NCBI GenBank assembly: GCA_905250075.1
Contig: CAJNOP010000042.1
Span: 332,982-396,981, forward strand
DNA: 64,000 nucleotides
Direction: 5' to 3'
Source of the DNA: Rotaria sp. Silwood1
Taxonomy: Eukaryota > Rotifera > Eurotatoria > Philodinida > Philodinidae
A program made the translations under genes and the position numbers. Numbering within the stretch: position 1 is the first letter of the stretch; every line of letters starts with the position of its first letter. The notes under the pieces were generated by a model. The model had not been told where the DNA came from and searched no databases. It saw only the letters and a program-made list of their open reading frames with translations. Positions 48,101-62,500 of this stretch are shown one piece after another.

Positions 48101-50185
48101 TATGAAAGAAAAAAAAATTTTTTTCATTCAAACTTACCGAAGTATTCCTGTAGCATTTTTAAATACAGATGGAAATTTTCCTTGTGGATTTAAACGTCGA
48201 TTAATATCAGAATCCCAACCCGAAAAAGGAATAATTATATTTTTAACTAGTACATGTAAACCTTCATCAAGTATTTGTCCTTTTAATTGTGGTGATGATG
48301 ATGCATTCCAAAGAACAGCTGTAACTGATTCTCGAACATCTTCATAGGGTGTTCGTCGTAAAAGATGAATTAACGCTGGAATACCACCACGATTTTTAAG
48401 TTCAATCTAATGAAGAAAAAAAAAAAACAGTTTTTTTTTTGTAATTTTATTTTGTTTTTACGAACTTTATTTTCATCATTTCGTTTTCCATAACATAAAT
48501 TTCTTAAAGCTCCACAAGCATTTTTTTGTATTTCAGGTTTTTCATGTTGAAGTAAAGCAACTAAACAAGCAATTCCATTTAATGATCTTGTTTTAGATTT
48601 AATATTATCATCATTAAAACATAAATGTTGTAAATAAGCAGCTGCATTCTCTTTAATAACATCACTTGTATGACTAAGATATTCAATAACTTCTTGTAAA
48701 TCAGGATCACGCCAACGTTGTTCTAATTAATGAATATATATAAATTAAAATTAAAAAATAATACAAATAAAGAAAATAACAAAATTAAGCAAAGCAAAGC
48801 AAGGGCAGAAAAAAAAACAAGCAAGGATTATATCATACCTCGAAATTCTGTATCAATTGAAGGTGATCGTCGTCGAGAATGATAATCATCATCATTTAAA
48901 CCATATGATGCATACATACGACTTAGTGTACCATAATCTTCACCATAGCCTGGAGGTGCTGAAATATGATACGATGGTAATACATTGATGGGTTTACATA
49001 TACAAACACTTATAGGAAAACATTGTTTTTTTCTTTTGAATATAATAAAAGCAATAGTGCCCCAGAAGCGAACATATAATTGTATCTAATTCTTACCTTG
49101 TCCAATACTATCAGGAGATTGTCGTCCAGCTGTTGGTAATAATGCACGACCAATACTATCTGGTCGACCTGGACCTAAACCTTCATAAGGATTTTCAACA
49201 TCAAGATATGGTTCATCAACTAAATTTGGATCATTTGGATCATAATCAATAATTTTTTCATCAGTACTAACTAAATAAAAGCATTAAATTTTTTGATAAT
49301 TTTTCAAAATAAAACAAACTTTTATTATTTTCTGGTTCATTATAACGTGTACCAGTATAACGTTGATCAAGACTCTCATGTATATAACCATTACGTCCAC
49401 TTCCATTCATATGTTGTGGTGGTATTCTTCCTGATGGTCGACCATTTAAATATTTTCCTCGATGATCATATTTTGATCCATTTGTCATTGATACTCCTGT
49501 TTCACTTCTATCACCACCAGATGCATATGTACTACGATCAATTCGATTTGTTGGTTGTTCATAATTTGAAGGTTGTTGTTGTTGTTGTTGATGATGATGA
49601 TGATGTGTAGTTGTTGTTGTTGTCGTTGTTGAACGTTGAGATGAACGTGCTGATGATGGTGAATGTTCATCATTTAATCGTAATCGAGATCTTAAAATAT
49701 AAACATTTTTTTTAAATTTCAAAAAAAAAAATCTTCAAAATTTACTTTTGTTGAGTAAAAGATGAATTTGGTGAAAAACCAGTACTTGTTTCATGTTTTG
49801 TTATAATACCATTCGTTGGTATTGAACTACCTTCATAAACAATATGTTCATCTGACCATGTTGTTGGTGTTGGTTCACCATATTCAGCAATTAATGCTTG
49901 ATATCTTGGATCATCTTGTCGTATAAGTTCACCAGTTAATGGATCAATAAGATGACGATGTACACGTGTTATTTTTTGTATTTTAGTTACTTTTGATACT
50001 TGTTGAGATTCTTCTTTTTTACGTACAACTTTTGTTCCATCAGGTGTTGTTTCTTCTTCAACTGTTGTTGTTACTTTAACTGTATTTGATTGTGGTGCTT
50101 GACCATTATCACCGTCTGATGTATATGTATATGTATAGACAAGACGTTCACGTTGTGGATCATCTGTCGTTGTTTCGCCGGGCAT
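45144..50185 (-). CDS. Delta-catenin/ARVCF/p0071-type armadillo protein, ten coding exons
   Basis: Exons 50185-49746, 49690-49320, 49270-49097, 48958-48839, 48722-48466, 48406-48138, 47265-46772, 46702-46085, 46023-45953 and 45275-45144 close exactly in frame to 981 residues. The N-terminal 368 residues are low-complexity, with a threonine/valine-rich start, a T8-H5-Q6 run and many S/P/Y-rich stretches. From about 369 armadillo repeats run to about 900 (EQRWRDPDLQEVIEYLS, NACGALRNLCYGK, RESVTAVLWNASSS, NASAIALRNLAIDP). The C-terminus is PDSWV, the DSWV PDZ-binding end of the delta-catenin/ARVCF/p0071 branch. These proteins bind the juxtamembrane part of cadherins and control Rho GTPases at adherens junctions. 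A cadherin gene lies 9 kb downstream on the other strand, but linkage of function is only inferred. Exon 5 uses the non-standard donor GTTCGT. Confidence 0.93.
49571..49640 (-). repeat. Coding triplet repeat in delta-catenin exon 2
   Basis: Tandem ACA, CAT and CAA codons encode successive Thr, His and Gln runs. Such runs are length-variable and translate as open frames on both strands, which explains the spurious V/D-rich frame on the plus strand. Confidence 0.8.
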
Positions 50186-52438
50186 TTGTAATTACAAATA
50201 AATGATGTTCTTATATAAAACGACTAGAAACAAAACACAACAAAAAAAAAAAAAAGGTTATGAGATTAAATCAGATAAAGTAAATGTCAAACAATGAATA
50301 GATGTTTGCTTTTCAACAAAAAAAGAAAAAGAAAGAAAGAGCAATAGACAGAGAGAAAAAGAGTGAGAGAGAGAGAAAAAAACTCTTTGCCAAGTGACAG
50401 GTGACACTTGTTGAAATATTCTTATGTAAGACTCTGACACCAATACTCGAGAAGTTATAGCTCGTTTGTATAGGCAATCGAGCGAATACAAGAAAAAAGA
50501 GAAAAATGAAAGAATAAGTTGTTGGCCTTCTCATGAAAAATAGGGCTTTGATTAGGTTGATGTCTGTATTTTTTTGGAGGTGAGAGGGGGGGAGGCCGAT
50601 GAAATATTGATTATTTATCGATTCGTCACATCCAACGCAATGAAACAAAGGTCGAATGATGAAATAAAATTGTCTAACACATATAAATATATGTATATAT
50701 ATATATACATACATAAATAAGTAAATGAATCAAACTAATATCTTATCGATATATATCTCGAAGTTGACTTCAGTTAGACAAAAAGAAAAAAAAAGCTAAT
50801 CATCACGAAAGAAAATAGGATATGAATCCTTTCAAGATATTGTATATACGAATAACCTCTTTCGTACGACAAACTAATCTTTTACTATAACTAGATGCCC
50901 TAGTTTACTCGACGAATACAAACACAACAAAAACGCCTGGTCAAATGTGTATAGACACCTTCTATCTTAGCAAATAGATTCTTTTTTTTTGTAGATTTAT
51001 GCTTCTTCTATGTATATATACGTTTACTAACGCCTACATAGAATGTTTATCTGCCTATTAATCAGCATTGCTCACTCACTATACTATCAATCGATAGTTC
51101 GTGCATTCTATTTGTCTCTCGTATAAGTAGTATGTAATAGTCTTTTCTTGACTATCATATTCTATAAGACATAAGACATATGGTAGTCAATGCGAATGTA
51201 CGATTTTTCTCGTATTCAGTAAATAGACTTGTTCTCTTTCTCTCGAATTGAATCCATTTCACATACACACTTGATTGCATGCAAACGATAGAGAGAAAGA
51301 AACAGAGAGAGAGAGAGAGAGAGAGAACCGGAAAGAAAATATGACAAGTCTACTATTTTATATGTGCTTGGAAGTCACCAGTAAAAAAAAGAACCTTGAA
51401 TGAACAAAAATGCATCAGCAACAAGATCAATAGAGTAGCTTACCGCCAAAATTCATTTTTTTTTCTGTATGTTTCATATCAAACATATTGATTTGCATGT
51501 ATTCTTCCTTCTCATTCAACACATCTCTTTTCATGCACGCTTAATACAGATATAGAGAGATAGATATACTAATACTTGAAAGCAGAAGCAATAGTAGTAA
51601 CTCTCAAACGTGCGCACCCGACCACATACTTATTATATTGAAAACTTGCGTTCTCTTTTTCTCGTTCGTTCATACACATTGAGTAGACATAGAGAATGAC
51701 CGACAATGAACGTTGACCAGCAAGGGAATGAGTAGAAACCGAAAGAGAGAGAGAGAGATACAATTTGTTGTCTAGCCGAAAGAAAAGAAAGAGAACAGAC
51801 GACAACATCGAACAGGCTTCTAATTGAACGACGTAGACATTCATCTTTTCTTTTTTTTTTTTTTTGGTTGTTCCTTGGCATAAATCCAAATAAAAAATAA
51901 ACAGACATGTTTAATAATAAAACGAAACGAGAAAGAAAGAAAGAGAGATGATTTCACATTTATATGTCATTCACAATCTTTATCAAAAGAAAAAAAAAAG
52001 ATGATTGAAGTTTAATAAATAAATAAAATAAATTCTCACCTGAGTGTGACAAAAGAAAAAGAAGAAATTCTACAATGTAAATTAATAAATAAAACAAAAA
52101 CTAAGATGATCTATTAGCAATTGATCTAAAAAACAACAACAAGAAAAAATTTTCTTTTTTTATATTATTTTCAATTTCAAATTGCAAGATTATACAAGAT
52201 GGCTAGTGAAATCAGCCAACGAATGTCTCTAGCAAATCAAGAAGAGAGTTGTACAAAAAAAAAGTGAATATCGAGCGACATCATCACTTTAATTTGTCAT
52301 AAACAATCCTTTTTAGCCTCTAAAATATGAATCAACCAATGAATAATAAAAAGGTGAATAATCATCATTTTTTTTTTCCTTCATTCGTTTACTTTTATTT
52401 ATTTTAACGTAAGAAATGTCATAACGATATACATTTCA
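50186..52438. other. 5' region of delta-catenin: UTR intron and microsatellites
   Basis: On the minus strand a TTTCTAG acceptor (exon start 50223) precedes the ATG by 38 bases, and a CAG|GTGAG donor lies near 52040. A non-coding first exon with an intron of about 1.8 kb is plausible. GA-rich microsatellites occur at about 50345-50375, 51303-51327 and 51740-51758. The T- and GA-rich open frames here are not genes. Confidence 0.4.
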
Positions 52439-53266
52439 TTAAACTCTTAGACTAGTTGTTGTTAGTAATGAAGTTGTAGGTAGTTGAGGAAAATCCGATA
52501 GAAATTTCCATAAACCAGTTTCAGCTTCATATTCAGCAATAATCATTGAAAGAAACTTAACTTCACCATAATTGTTACTTTCCATTTCACTAAGATAACC
52601 AATTTTATCATCTACTGTATCAATATTTAACATAGCTCCAAGTAATGTTACACATGGTCGATGTGTAACAATAAGAACTGTTGGTGGTGATGATGATGAT
52701 GCTGATACTTTCATACTTTGATTAATAAGTTTTGTTGTAATTCTTTTTAAAACAGTATACATTCGTTTATAATATGCTGAACGTGATTCACTTGCAATAA
52801 TTCTACTATTTGATGGTGCTAATACTGGACGATAATTTAAATCAACAAAAAAACCAGCTGATGAAAAAAATTCTGCTGGTTGTAATGGTAAAAGTCGTCT
52901 TGTTGGTTCATGAAGAGCAAGATCAATTCTTAATGGTACTCGTTCACGTCTACTAAGACCATCAAGTACAGCATCAGCTGTTTGTACACATCTCATTGCT
53001 GGTGATGTATATACTCGATGAGGTTTAACACCAAGTGAACGAAAAAATTCACCTGTATGATGAGCATGAGCTTTACCATGTCTTGATAATGGTGTATCAA
53101 GTGCATATTCATGAGGATTTGTACGTGTTGGTAATAAAGTTGGCATTTGTGTAAGATGTGGTGAATAAATACCATTGATAAATGCTTCTTGTGGCCAATT
53201 ATTAGTTCTTAAAACCGAATCTAATCGTTCGGAATGTCTCATAATAATAATACGAGGTCTATGCAT
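52439..53266 (-). CDS. Histidine phosphatase superfamily protein (phosphoglycerate mutase-like), single exon
   Basis: 275 residues from ATG at 53266. The catalytic R10-H11-S12-E13-R14 opens the domain in place of the commoner RHG. A TPLSRHGKAHAHHTGEFF segment follows, then YTSPAMRCVQTA with R92, LHEPT with E120, and the second catalytic histidine in VTHRP (H202). The RHxERxD start, the SPAxRCVQTA motif and the late TH match UBASH3/Sts-type and related nematode/fly phosphatases, which remove phosphate from proteins or small molecules. No UBA or SH3 domain is present. The substrate is not known. The C-terminus ends in a threonine/leucine-rich tail. It lies upstream of delta-catenin in the same orientation. 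Confidence 0.82.
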   Translation of the reverse strand: MHRPRIIIMRHSERLDSVLRTNNWPQEAFINGIYSPHLTQMPTLLPTRTNPHEYALDTPLSRHGKAHAHHTGEFFRSLGVKPHRVYTSPAMRCVQTADAVLDGLSRRERVPLRIDLALHEPTRRLLPLQPAEFFSSAGFFVDLNYRPVLAPSNSRIIASESRSAYYKRMYTVLKRITTKLINQSMKVSASSSSPPTVLIVTHRPCVTLLGAMLNIDTVDDKIGYLSEMESNNYGEVKFLSMIIAEYEAETGLWKFLSDFPQLPTTSLLTTTSLRV

Positions 53267-56200
53267 TGATTGTTGCTGTATGATGGTTTCCGACTATTAA
53301 GTTATAAAATAATACACAAATGCTGAGTTTTTTTTCGCTCTCTCTCTCTCTTTTCATTTCATATATATTGAGTGTCTGTAGATATGAAAATTATTCATGC
53401 GAATCTTTTATGGAGTATAGTTTGGTTAGAAGAAAGAAAGAAAGAAGGTATTTGCTGATGTCATTACCTTCATCTAAGTTTTTCTTTCGTTTTTTTTTGT
53501 ATTCGTTACACATAACGTATTTGCGTGCTGCTATCATAATTAATTGAAAAAAAAAAGGTTTATATGTGATCGAGGACTAAAAAACATCTACGTCAATGAC
53601 CATGGGATTTGTTTCTATATGATTGTCGCTTTTAAAAAACTAGATAAATAATTAGAATGATATGGATATATATGACGAAAAAAGAAAAAGAGATTTTATC
53701 AATTTTGTATGATAACAAGAATATTTTTTCATTTTACGTATGTAATTATTAGAAAAAGCTCGTTAAATTAGTATGATATCTATTTGTTTCGATGATTAAT
53801 GTTTAGATTTGAAATAAATATTTCGTAAGAATTGATTAAGTACAAAAAACATGTATTAATTGAAAAGTAATGATCATTTTACGACTCATTTATTTTTAGT
53901 AGTAAGACCCTATTAAGATAGTAGATTTGAAAGAAAAGACTATTTGAAAAGTAATGTCAAACAGCTTCACTTTTATACTCTACAAATAATTCTATCATGA
54001 AATTTTGATATTAATTGAAGTTGTAATCTGTATTTAAAATATAAGTATTCTATCTTTATAAGATTTGAAAGATCAATATTTAATATTTCATTTGTATTCT
54101 TCTCATCATAAACAGGTGATTATACTTTCTTCTTCAAATAGATGAAGTATCAATGTCCTTCTCATCATATATTTGAAGAAATTTGAGTAAATCATAAATA
54201 TAAATCTCAAGCATTTATTTAGTAAATAGAATGTGCGTGATTAATAAGAAGAAATATAATTATTAAATACAATATATGTTTAGGATATTTGAGAGATTCT
54301 ATATTTGATTAAATAAGAGAAATATGGTAAAAACTAATTTACATTATATCGTGACTCTTTATCTCTGTCCAATTTTTAGGGCATGATTCATGATGAAGTT
54401 TTTTTTTTCCTTTTTGCTTTCGTCATATTTGTTTTTTTTTGTAATATTCAATGACGATCATTATTAAGAACAAGTAGAGATAAATCCCTACATGTTTTGA
54501 TACATATTTCTTCGATTTCGTATTTGTATAAAGAAATTCATTAAAATTTTGTTAAAGATTTCAATAAACTCAATGAATATATGCTATGATATAAAAACTA
54601 TTATTTCGTAATTATAAAAATATTATATTTCGAATAGTCTATGGCATGAAAGCCTTGACACAAAATATTCACTCATTTTTTCGGACATTAAAAAAGTATC
54701 ATTTTTTATATATAGCCAGAAGTAGTTAATTTGAGTAAAAATTTTTCAATATATATTCAAAATTTCCTTAGACAACTATCATCAAATTGTTTTACAAGAT
54801 TCAAAATAATATTTTAGTCAATGTTGTATTTCGATTTAAATTCAACATGAAAAACTATTTTTCTAATGGTTCAATTTGCTCTACGAAGCGTGCTAGTTAC
54901 TTTGGCATGATAAATTTTAAAACTATTATTTTTTTTTTTAAAAGAATAGCGATTTTTTGACCAATGCTAATATCAATTGAAACTAGCACTTCTATGAGAA
55001 GGTACAGACAAGATTTTGTTCGTTTTAATACACAGCTCGAACGTAAGTATTTATTACTTATACTTTGTATACTATGTCAAAAAAATTATGACTATTTGTC
55101 AAATGTGCATCATATGTTTATATTTGTACATCGAGACAAATACTCTCGTACACTTGTATAGGTAGAAAAACCTGTACTTCGTTCGTTTACTTCTAATGCA
55201 AAACAATACCTTTTTGAGTATTTGAAGTATTTTTTTCGAACATTTCATCATTACTATCAACGACACAAAATATTGTAAATGATATTTTTGATATTAAAAG
55301 TTACAAATGAAGATTCCAAAGTGTTGATATAACGTCTAAATTTTTTTTTTCATTCTTAACTAAAAAATGTGAACATTGAAGCATGCAATGATTTATTTAC
55401 AAATGTATTGAGAAAAACACAAAGAATATATGAACGCCTTGTATCTTCGTTATAATACTTTGAATTATATTATAATGTTTGTATTTTTCTAACTATAAAC
55501 TCAACATTTTATATCAAAAATACGCTTCACAGTATTTTTAACGCTTGTAAAAAACATATTCGAAAGAGTACTTGAATTTGATAAAAATTAAAATAAAGAA
55601 ATGAACGATGTTTAACCTAGAAATTATTAACGTTCGGACAGATGGGATGACTTAAAGTAAAAAAGAACCGGTGATTTCTACTGAAGTACGAACACAAATA
55701 CAGAGGTGGGTAAAACTTGTGAAAAAAACAAGGTCAAATACAAGTAAAATACTTATACTTGCTGCAATATCTCATTTTGTACAGAATTATTGAACTTTTT
55801 TTAACATCATTTCGTAATAGTTCGTCATTCTTGGTTCAGAAAGAAAATCAGAACAAATATTCGGATATAGTGATAATTTCTGTTTCAAGTATCATTCAAT
55901 AAATAATATGCATAAAGATAGTTCAAATTAAACTGAGATATACAGCAACCGGTCTAAGACTTTCATGTCTATCTCTTAAGAAGAGCCAAGCTTCGTCAGA
56001 ATTATCGAAATTAAAATAAATACAAAGGAAGATACTCCCAAAGCCTGACATTTCAATAAATGTTATTTAAATTTGGACACCTCGGTTTTTTCTCAAAATT
56101 TTTTGTTGACTTCACTCATTACGCACTGGAAAAATATGTTGTTTTTAGAAAACATAGAAAATCTTTTTTCAATTTTTCACTGTTTATGTTTCTCCAGAAT

Positions 56201-59200
56201 TTTCGAAGAAGTTTCATGGTAGCAAATTGATGTTGTTGTTTGAGAGAATATGTGAATTTGCAGGACGTGTAACAGTCCCTTTTTTGAGTTGAGCTTTATT
56301 ATCTTTTGGGACATTAAAGATTTGTTCCCCTTAGAAAGTAAGAATTTTCCTCAAAGGAACTGCAGTTTTAGATGCTCTTTCAAATAAAAAAAATTAACTA
56401 TATAGTACAATATGGAGATTGAACATGAGGAATCCTGATCTTTTTCTTCTCTCTGAAAATATTGAACAGACAAAAGCAGCTTATGTTAAATGATACTCTA
56501 GTAATAGTTTGACCCCTATTATCGAACAATGAACTTTTTTCTTTCAGGTATTGTACAATCACTAAAGATACTCTATCTATATTCATCACTAGTAAATCTC
56601 TTCATCAATATATATCATATAATCAATCTGCCAAAATTTCTTCTATCTGAATGTAGAGAATCGTTTACTTAAAAAAATGTAAAGTTCTTTTCATGTTTTC
56701 AAAACTATTAATTTTCAATATACAATATTTTATAGACGAAGAAATATTGTCTATTTATAAAGTTTAGTTCTTCATATACTTAATTGTCTTCTTGTAATAT
56801 TGAACGTATTATGATACAATTCAATTGAAATACAAGATAACAGCTGATTTATTTCCCATCCAAAAAAATTATGTACGTATGTATGTATATCTCATGAATG
56901 TTACGCTATTCGGTAATCAGAGTAAAAAATGCACACGTTGATTGAATATCAAAATAAACAAACCATATCTAAATACAATATCCTAGAAATTTTTAATAAT
57001 GATCAAATTTTCTCGTGAAGATTTATTCAAAAGATAAACATCAAGAACAATAAAACAATATTCTCTTCTTTTTTTTTTTTTTTTACACATTTTGATAAAT
57101 TATCATTGGATGTTCTATAATGTAATATAAGTATCAAGGTATGTTCATCACATCTATTGAAATAGAATATTTATGACATATGCACACAGATTGACGTTTC
57201 TATTTTATTTTAGTCAAGCAGGTGTACTCCCATGAGTCCCATCAACAGCATTAGATCGTCCATCCTTGAAGAAGAAAATGTCCATTTTTGATTACATGTT
57301 TTAACATGTTATACAGTGGTCAACTGTCCAAATTTTTATATACAACGTCAATCGATCATTGATCATGTCTTTGACTTATGTATATCCAATAAAAAGAAAA
57401 ATACATCAATGTACTTTTATACAAATATGAACATTATTTTTTATTTATGTTAAGTATAGTATTTGAACTTTATAATTACTTAGTAAAGTAGAAAAATAAT
57501 CATTATATGATTATATTTACAACAAACACCACATGCTTGTTCATAGCAAGGCTATAATATTGACAAACATATACACACACACAATGATGTCTTCTCACGT
57601 TCATACATGCTGTGTTTTTAACGCACAATTGACATTTACGAACACATGAGGATATCCATGATGCAATCACTCAACCACCAGCTACTTTAGTCAATCATTA
57701 GTTCTTAGTTCTAATCAAGAGTAACTGATTAAATTTATAAATAAATAAATATATATATGCTTTTTTCTCTTTCTTAATCAATAATGTTTATATGTGATGT
57801 GTTTCCGTTCTAATAGGAGTATGCTTGTGTTCATCTATGAAGGTCATATACACATGTATAAATGAACTTTGCTTTGCTTGACAGAAGTTTGTTATGACTT
57901 TCTTTTTTTTTTTTTGTCTTTCTGTCTTTCTTTTAATATATGTGAAAAAAAAAGACAAAAATTTGATTAGTTTTTCCCAACATATCGATTAACGAGTCAA
58001 TTTGACCAGAACAAAAGACGCGTGCGATAAGAAAGAAACAATCCCATATATAATATATATTAAAGAGAAAAATCTTATGGTGGGAAGAGATACTGCTGTT
58101 ATAAGTACATCCATTGATCATCTTTTTTTTTTCTTGCTCCTATACATTTATTCAAAGTTTTGTGTCTTGTCAAAATTCATTGTGGTTTATATGTATCTTG
58201 CGTAAGAATTAATTTGTTTTAGTTTGATCAAGTCTCACAAGATGCTACGGTCACCTGGCTTTTTTTTTTCTTTTCGACTTTGTAAATATTATTATTTTTA
58301 TTATTATTACAAATAACATGCAATGTTGACCATTAAGCCTCTCTGTAGCCTCCACTTTTTTTTTTGTTGTTGTCAAGGTAAATCATAATAAGTTTAAAGT
58401 GCATGCATCATTAGCTATCGATATAATATTGCATGTGTCAATTTCATCTTAATCTTAAGTAAAAAAAAGAAAGAAAAAAAATGAAGAAAAACATTCTCTA
58501 TAAGTAGACATGCAATAGCATAATATCATGAAAGTTTCTTCCATGTTCACTAGTATGATTATATATCATGATGACATCCTATCAATTAGGGCTTAATCGT
58601 TATACGTTTATTTTGACTAGTTGTTTAGTACATCTGTGACCACTCCCATATATCAATAGTCATTACACAAGTTAAAAGAAATGAATGATTCAATTTACTA
58701 CTACTACATCCAACACCTAACGTCTATGTATGTCTATATATTCTTAACCATAAATCTCTGATGTTGTTCAAAGAGATGATTATTGCCCTATAGAAAAAGA
58801 GAATTCATTACATATGGCTTCATTTTCATGTCCATCTGTATTGAAGAGATAAACAGACGATCGATGTCGCAAAGAAATAAACAGATCATCTTATGTACTT
58901 CTATAGAAAATAGGCAAAAAAAAAAAAATCTCATTTTCTTTCGTGTCAAAATTTAACGGACAGATTATTTCCGTTTATTGCATAAAAAATCATTGTCCCT
59001 CGTGTGTGTATGTATGTATGTATGTATGTATGAGTATGATGAGACGGGGTAAATACAATTGACCAAATCACTTAAAGATAAGAGTCTGAATGGACGAAGT
59101 CAAAACGATTGCGTGACTATAAAGCAGACGACGAATACTTCGTTCATGCATAAAAAAAAAGAATCCCGCCTCATATACAACCCTATAACAATTTCCTGTA

Positions 59201-59522
59201 TTAGCAAAAAACCTTGAACCTTATTATAAGCGAGACAGACGATCACTTGTCGTATCCATCATTACTACCAACAAACAAAACTAAAGACGTCTATCATATA
59301 GATTTGTACTAGTTTCAAGACTATTACATTGAAAAAATTATCGATAAACAATAACTGGAGAGAAAAAAGCCCAAATCTAAAAGAGCACTCTTTGCTACTA
59401 TTAATAATACCTTTGATTTGTGCTATTTCCTTTTCTTTCCTTTTCTTCTTCCTTTTCTTTTTCTCTTCCTATTTCCTTTATAGATAGATGTATGTTTGTT
59501 CGTCTCTTATACACAATACATT
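53267..59522. other. Long AT-rich gene-free stretch
   Basis: Over 6 kb without a supported exon, RNA gene or foldback repeat. It contains poly-A/T runs and a GTATGTATG microsatellite at 59002-59034. Pyrimidine-rich DNA just before 59500 may belong to the protocadherin 5' UTR. Confidence 0.45.
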
Positions 59523-62500
59523 ATGAATATGTTGTTCAGCATATTGATATTCATAAATTTTTTTATCTTATATTCATATTCAATTGTTTCACAAATTCTT
59601 CCATCTGTATCAATATTTGAAGAAAGTCCAATATCAACTATTGTTGTTGATCTTCGTCCTATATTTCAAACACTTAATGTACATCCAAATCAAGCAGCTT
59701 TACTTCATAGTCAACCAAGTCAACCATTTGAATATATTAATGGATATATACGATTAAAATCTCGTTTAGATCGTGAAGATTATGTACAAAAACGTTTATG
59801 TATTGGTGGTGGAAATAATTTTCAATGTAATTTTACATTAACATTAACAGTTAATCTTAATCAAACACCTTATAATTATATATTATCACAACCAATATCA
59901 TGTCATGATATAAATGATATGATACCAAAATTTTCTCAAATCGAATCAAAAATATTTATGGCTGAAAATGTTCCTATTGGACATCGTATACCACTTGAAA
60001 TAGCTATTGATTTAGATTCATTATCTTATGGTATTGATAATTATCATTTAGAATCAATGAATGATAATGAACAATATCAATTTTCTATTGTTTATGATAA
60101 TCATAGTCGTGAATTAGAATTAATTGTTAAAGAAAAATTAGATCGTGAAATTAATGAAAAATATTTATTTAAATTAATGGCTATTGATCGTGGACAACCA
60201 CCAAATATTGGTATACAAACATTAATCATTGAAATACTGTAAGAAAATTATTATTTTTTTTTTTTGAAATAAATTTTTGTATTTTCAGTGATATAAATGA
60301 TAGTCGACCACGTTTTGAATTATCTATTTATAATATTACAGTAGCTGAAAATACAATACCAGAATATTTACTTAAAATACATGCTATTGATAATGATATT
60401 GATTCAAATGCTGAATTAATATATATATTAGAAAATAATTATGATAATCTTTTTTATTTAGATAATAGTACAGGAATATTAAAATTAAATCAAGCATTTG
60501 ATTATGAATTACATAAATTTTATCAATTAAATGTACAAGTACATGATAATGGTATTAATCCATTAAGTGATACATGTATTATTTATATATATGTACTTGA
60601 TCAAAATGATCATGCACCATCTATACAAATGAAATTTAATCCAATATTTGAATATAATCAAGATGGAAATATGGCTTATGTAAAAGAATCTTTTGATATT
60701 AATTTACCAATAGCTTTTGTTACCGTATATGATCAAGATTCAGATGATCGTGGAAAAGTATGTTAAGAAAAAAAATATATATATTTGATCTTGATTGAAT
60801 TAGAGAAAAATAGATAAAATTGAATTAATTTTAACAATTTATCTTTATCTTTTCATATGATGTCAAGGAAATATTAACACGTGTTCGATAATAATATATC
60901 GATATATAGTTTCTTTACATCATATGTTAACTTGAGTCCAATCGAATTTTCTCTGTCGAACAGATAATTAAAAATTCTAAGAAGGTTAAGACCTATTTAT
61001 AAGAGCATAAATACAAAATACAACACTACTTGAATATTATATCTATATGACTTTTTTCATAAATATTAATTTTTAGGCTCAATTAACAATTGAACCTCAT
61101 AATTTATTTAATCTTGAATTAATACGTCCGAATTATTATGCTATAAAATCTATAAATAATTTTGATCGTGAAACATTATCATATTATAAAATTGAATTAC
61201 GTGCACGTGATTTTGGTCAACCAAGTTTACGTCGTTCAATGACATTTGAATTAAATATAACTGATATAAATGATCAAATACCATATTTTAAAACAAATTA
61301 TACATTTGATTTAATTGAAAATAATCGTATACCAACAATAATTGGTCAAATTCATGCATATGATTATGATCAAGGTATAAATGGACAAATAACATATACA
61401 ATAATACCAAAATCATCATATTTTTTTATAACATCAAATGATGGTATTTTATCAACAAATACATCATTTGATTATGAAATTCGACGTATATATAAATTTC
61501 AAGTATGTGCACATGATCATGGACAACCATCACTTGAATCATATGTTAATATACAAATAAATATAATAAATATAAATGAATATTCACCTAAATTTGAAAA
61601 AGATAATTATGAATATTCAATATATGAAAATCGAACAATAATAAAATATATTGGACAAGTTAAAGCATATGATCAAGATTATAAAGATTTAATTAGTTAT
61701 ACATTAGGAAATTATGAAGATTTATTTATTATTGATAATGATGGAAAAATTTCAACAAAATTTATATTTGATAGAGAATTACAAGATGAATATAAATTAA
61801 CAGTTATTGCAACTGATAATTCAACATTTGGATCAACAATTGTTACTATAAAAATTTTGTATTGAAAAAAAAAAAAACTTTCTTTTCTTTTATTTAGAAA
61901 ATTTTTATTTATATTTTTATTTTATACATAGGGATATAAATGATAATCCTCCTGTATTTATATGGCCTGAAACAAATGAAATTCAACATATACTTTCTGA
62001 TGATCATTCAGAACATATTGATATAAATAATCCATTGGCACAATTTATAACTGATATTATTATACGAGATGATGATTTAGGAAATAATTCATTAATTAAT
62101 TTAACAATATCAAATAATGAATTTTTTTATATTGATTTAAATAATTCATTATGGTTAAAAAATTCATCAATATTACCTGGTCTATATAAAATAGAACTTC
62201 AAGCAAAAAATTTTGAATTTGAAACAAAAAAATTTTTACATATTATTATTAATGAACGAAATTTATTAAGATTAAATTTATTTAATAATATGAGTAAAAC
62301 ATTTAAAAAATTTTCAATATTAATTATAATTATTTTAATATTTTTTATTATAATGAGTTTTATTATTTTTTTTATTATTTATTATATATGTATAAGAAAA
62401 AATGTTGAAAAAAAATTATATGGTAGTAGATTAATTGTTAATGATGAAGATAAATCAAAACAAAATAGTCCACAAACAAAATCAACAACCGTTATATTAC

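Noticed and set aside
48102-48347. 81-codon plus-strand frame
   Set aside because: Antisense shadow of delta-catenin exon 6.
50258-51908. T- and GA-rich open frames upstream of delta-catenin
   Set aside because: They arise from microsatellites and pyrimidine runs; the region is better explained as a 5' UTR intron.
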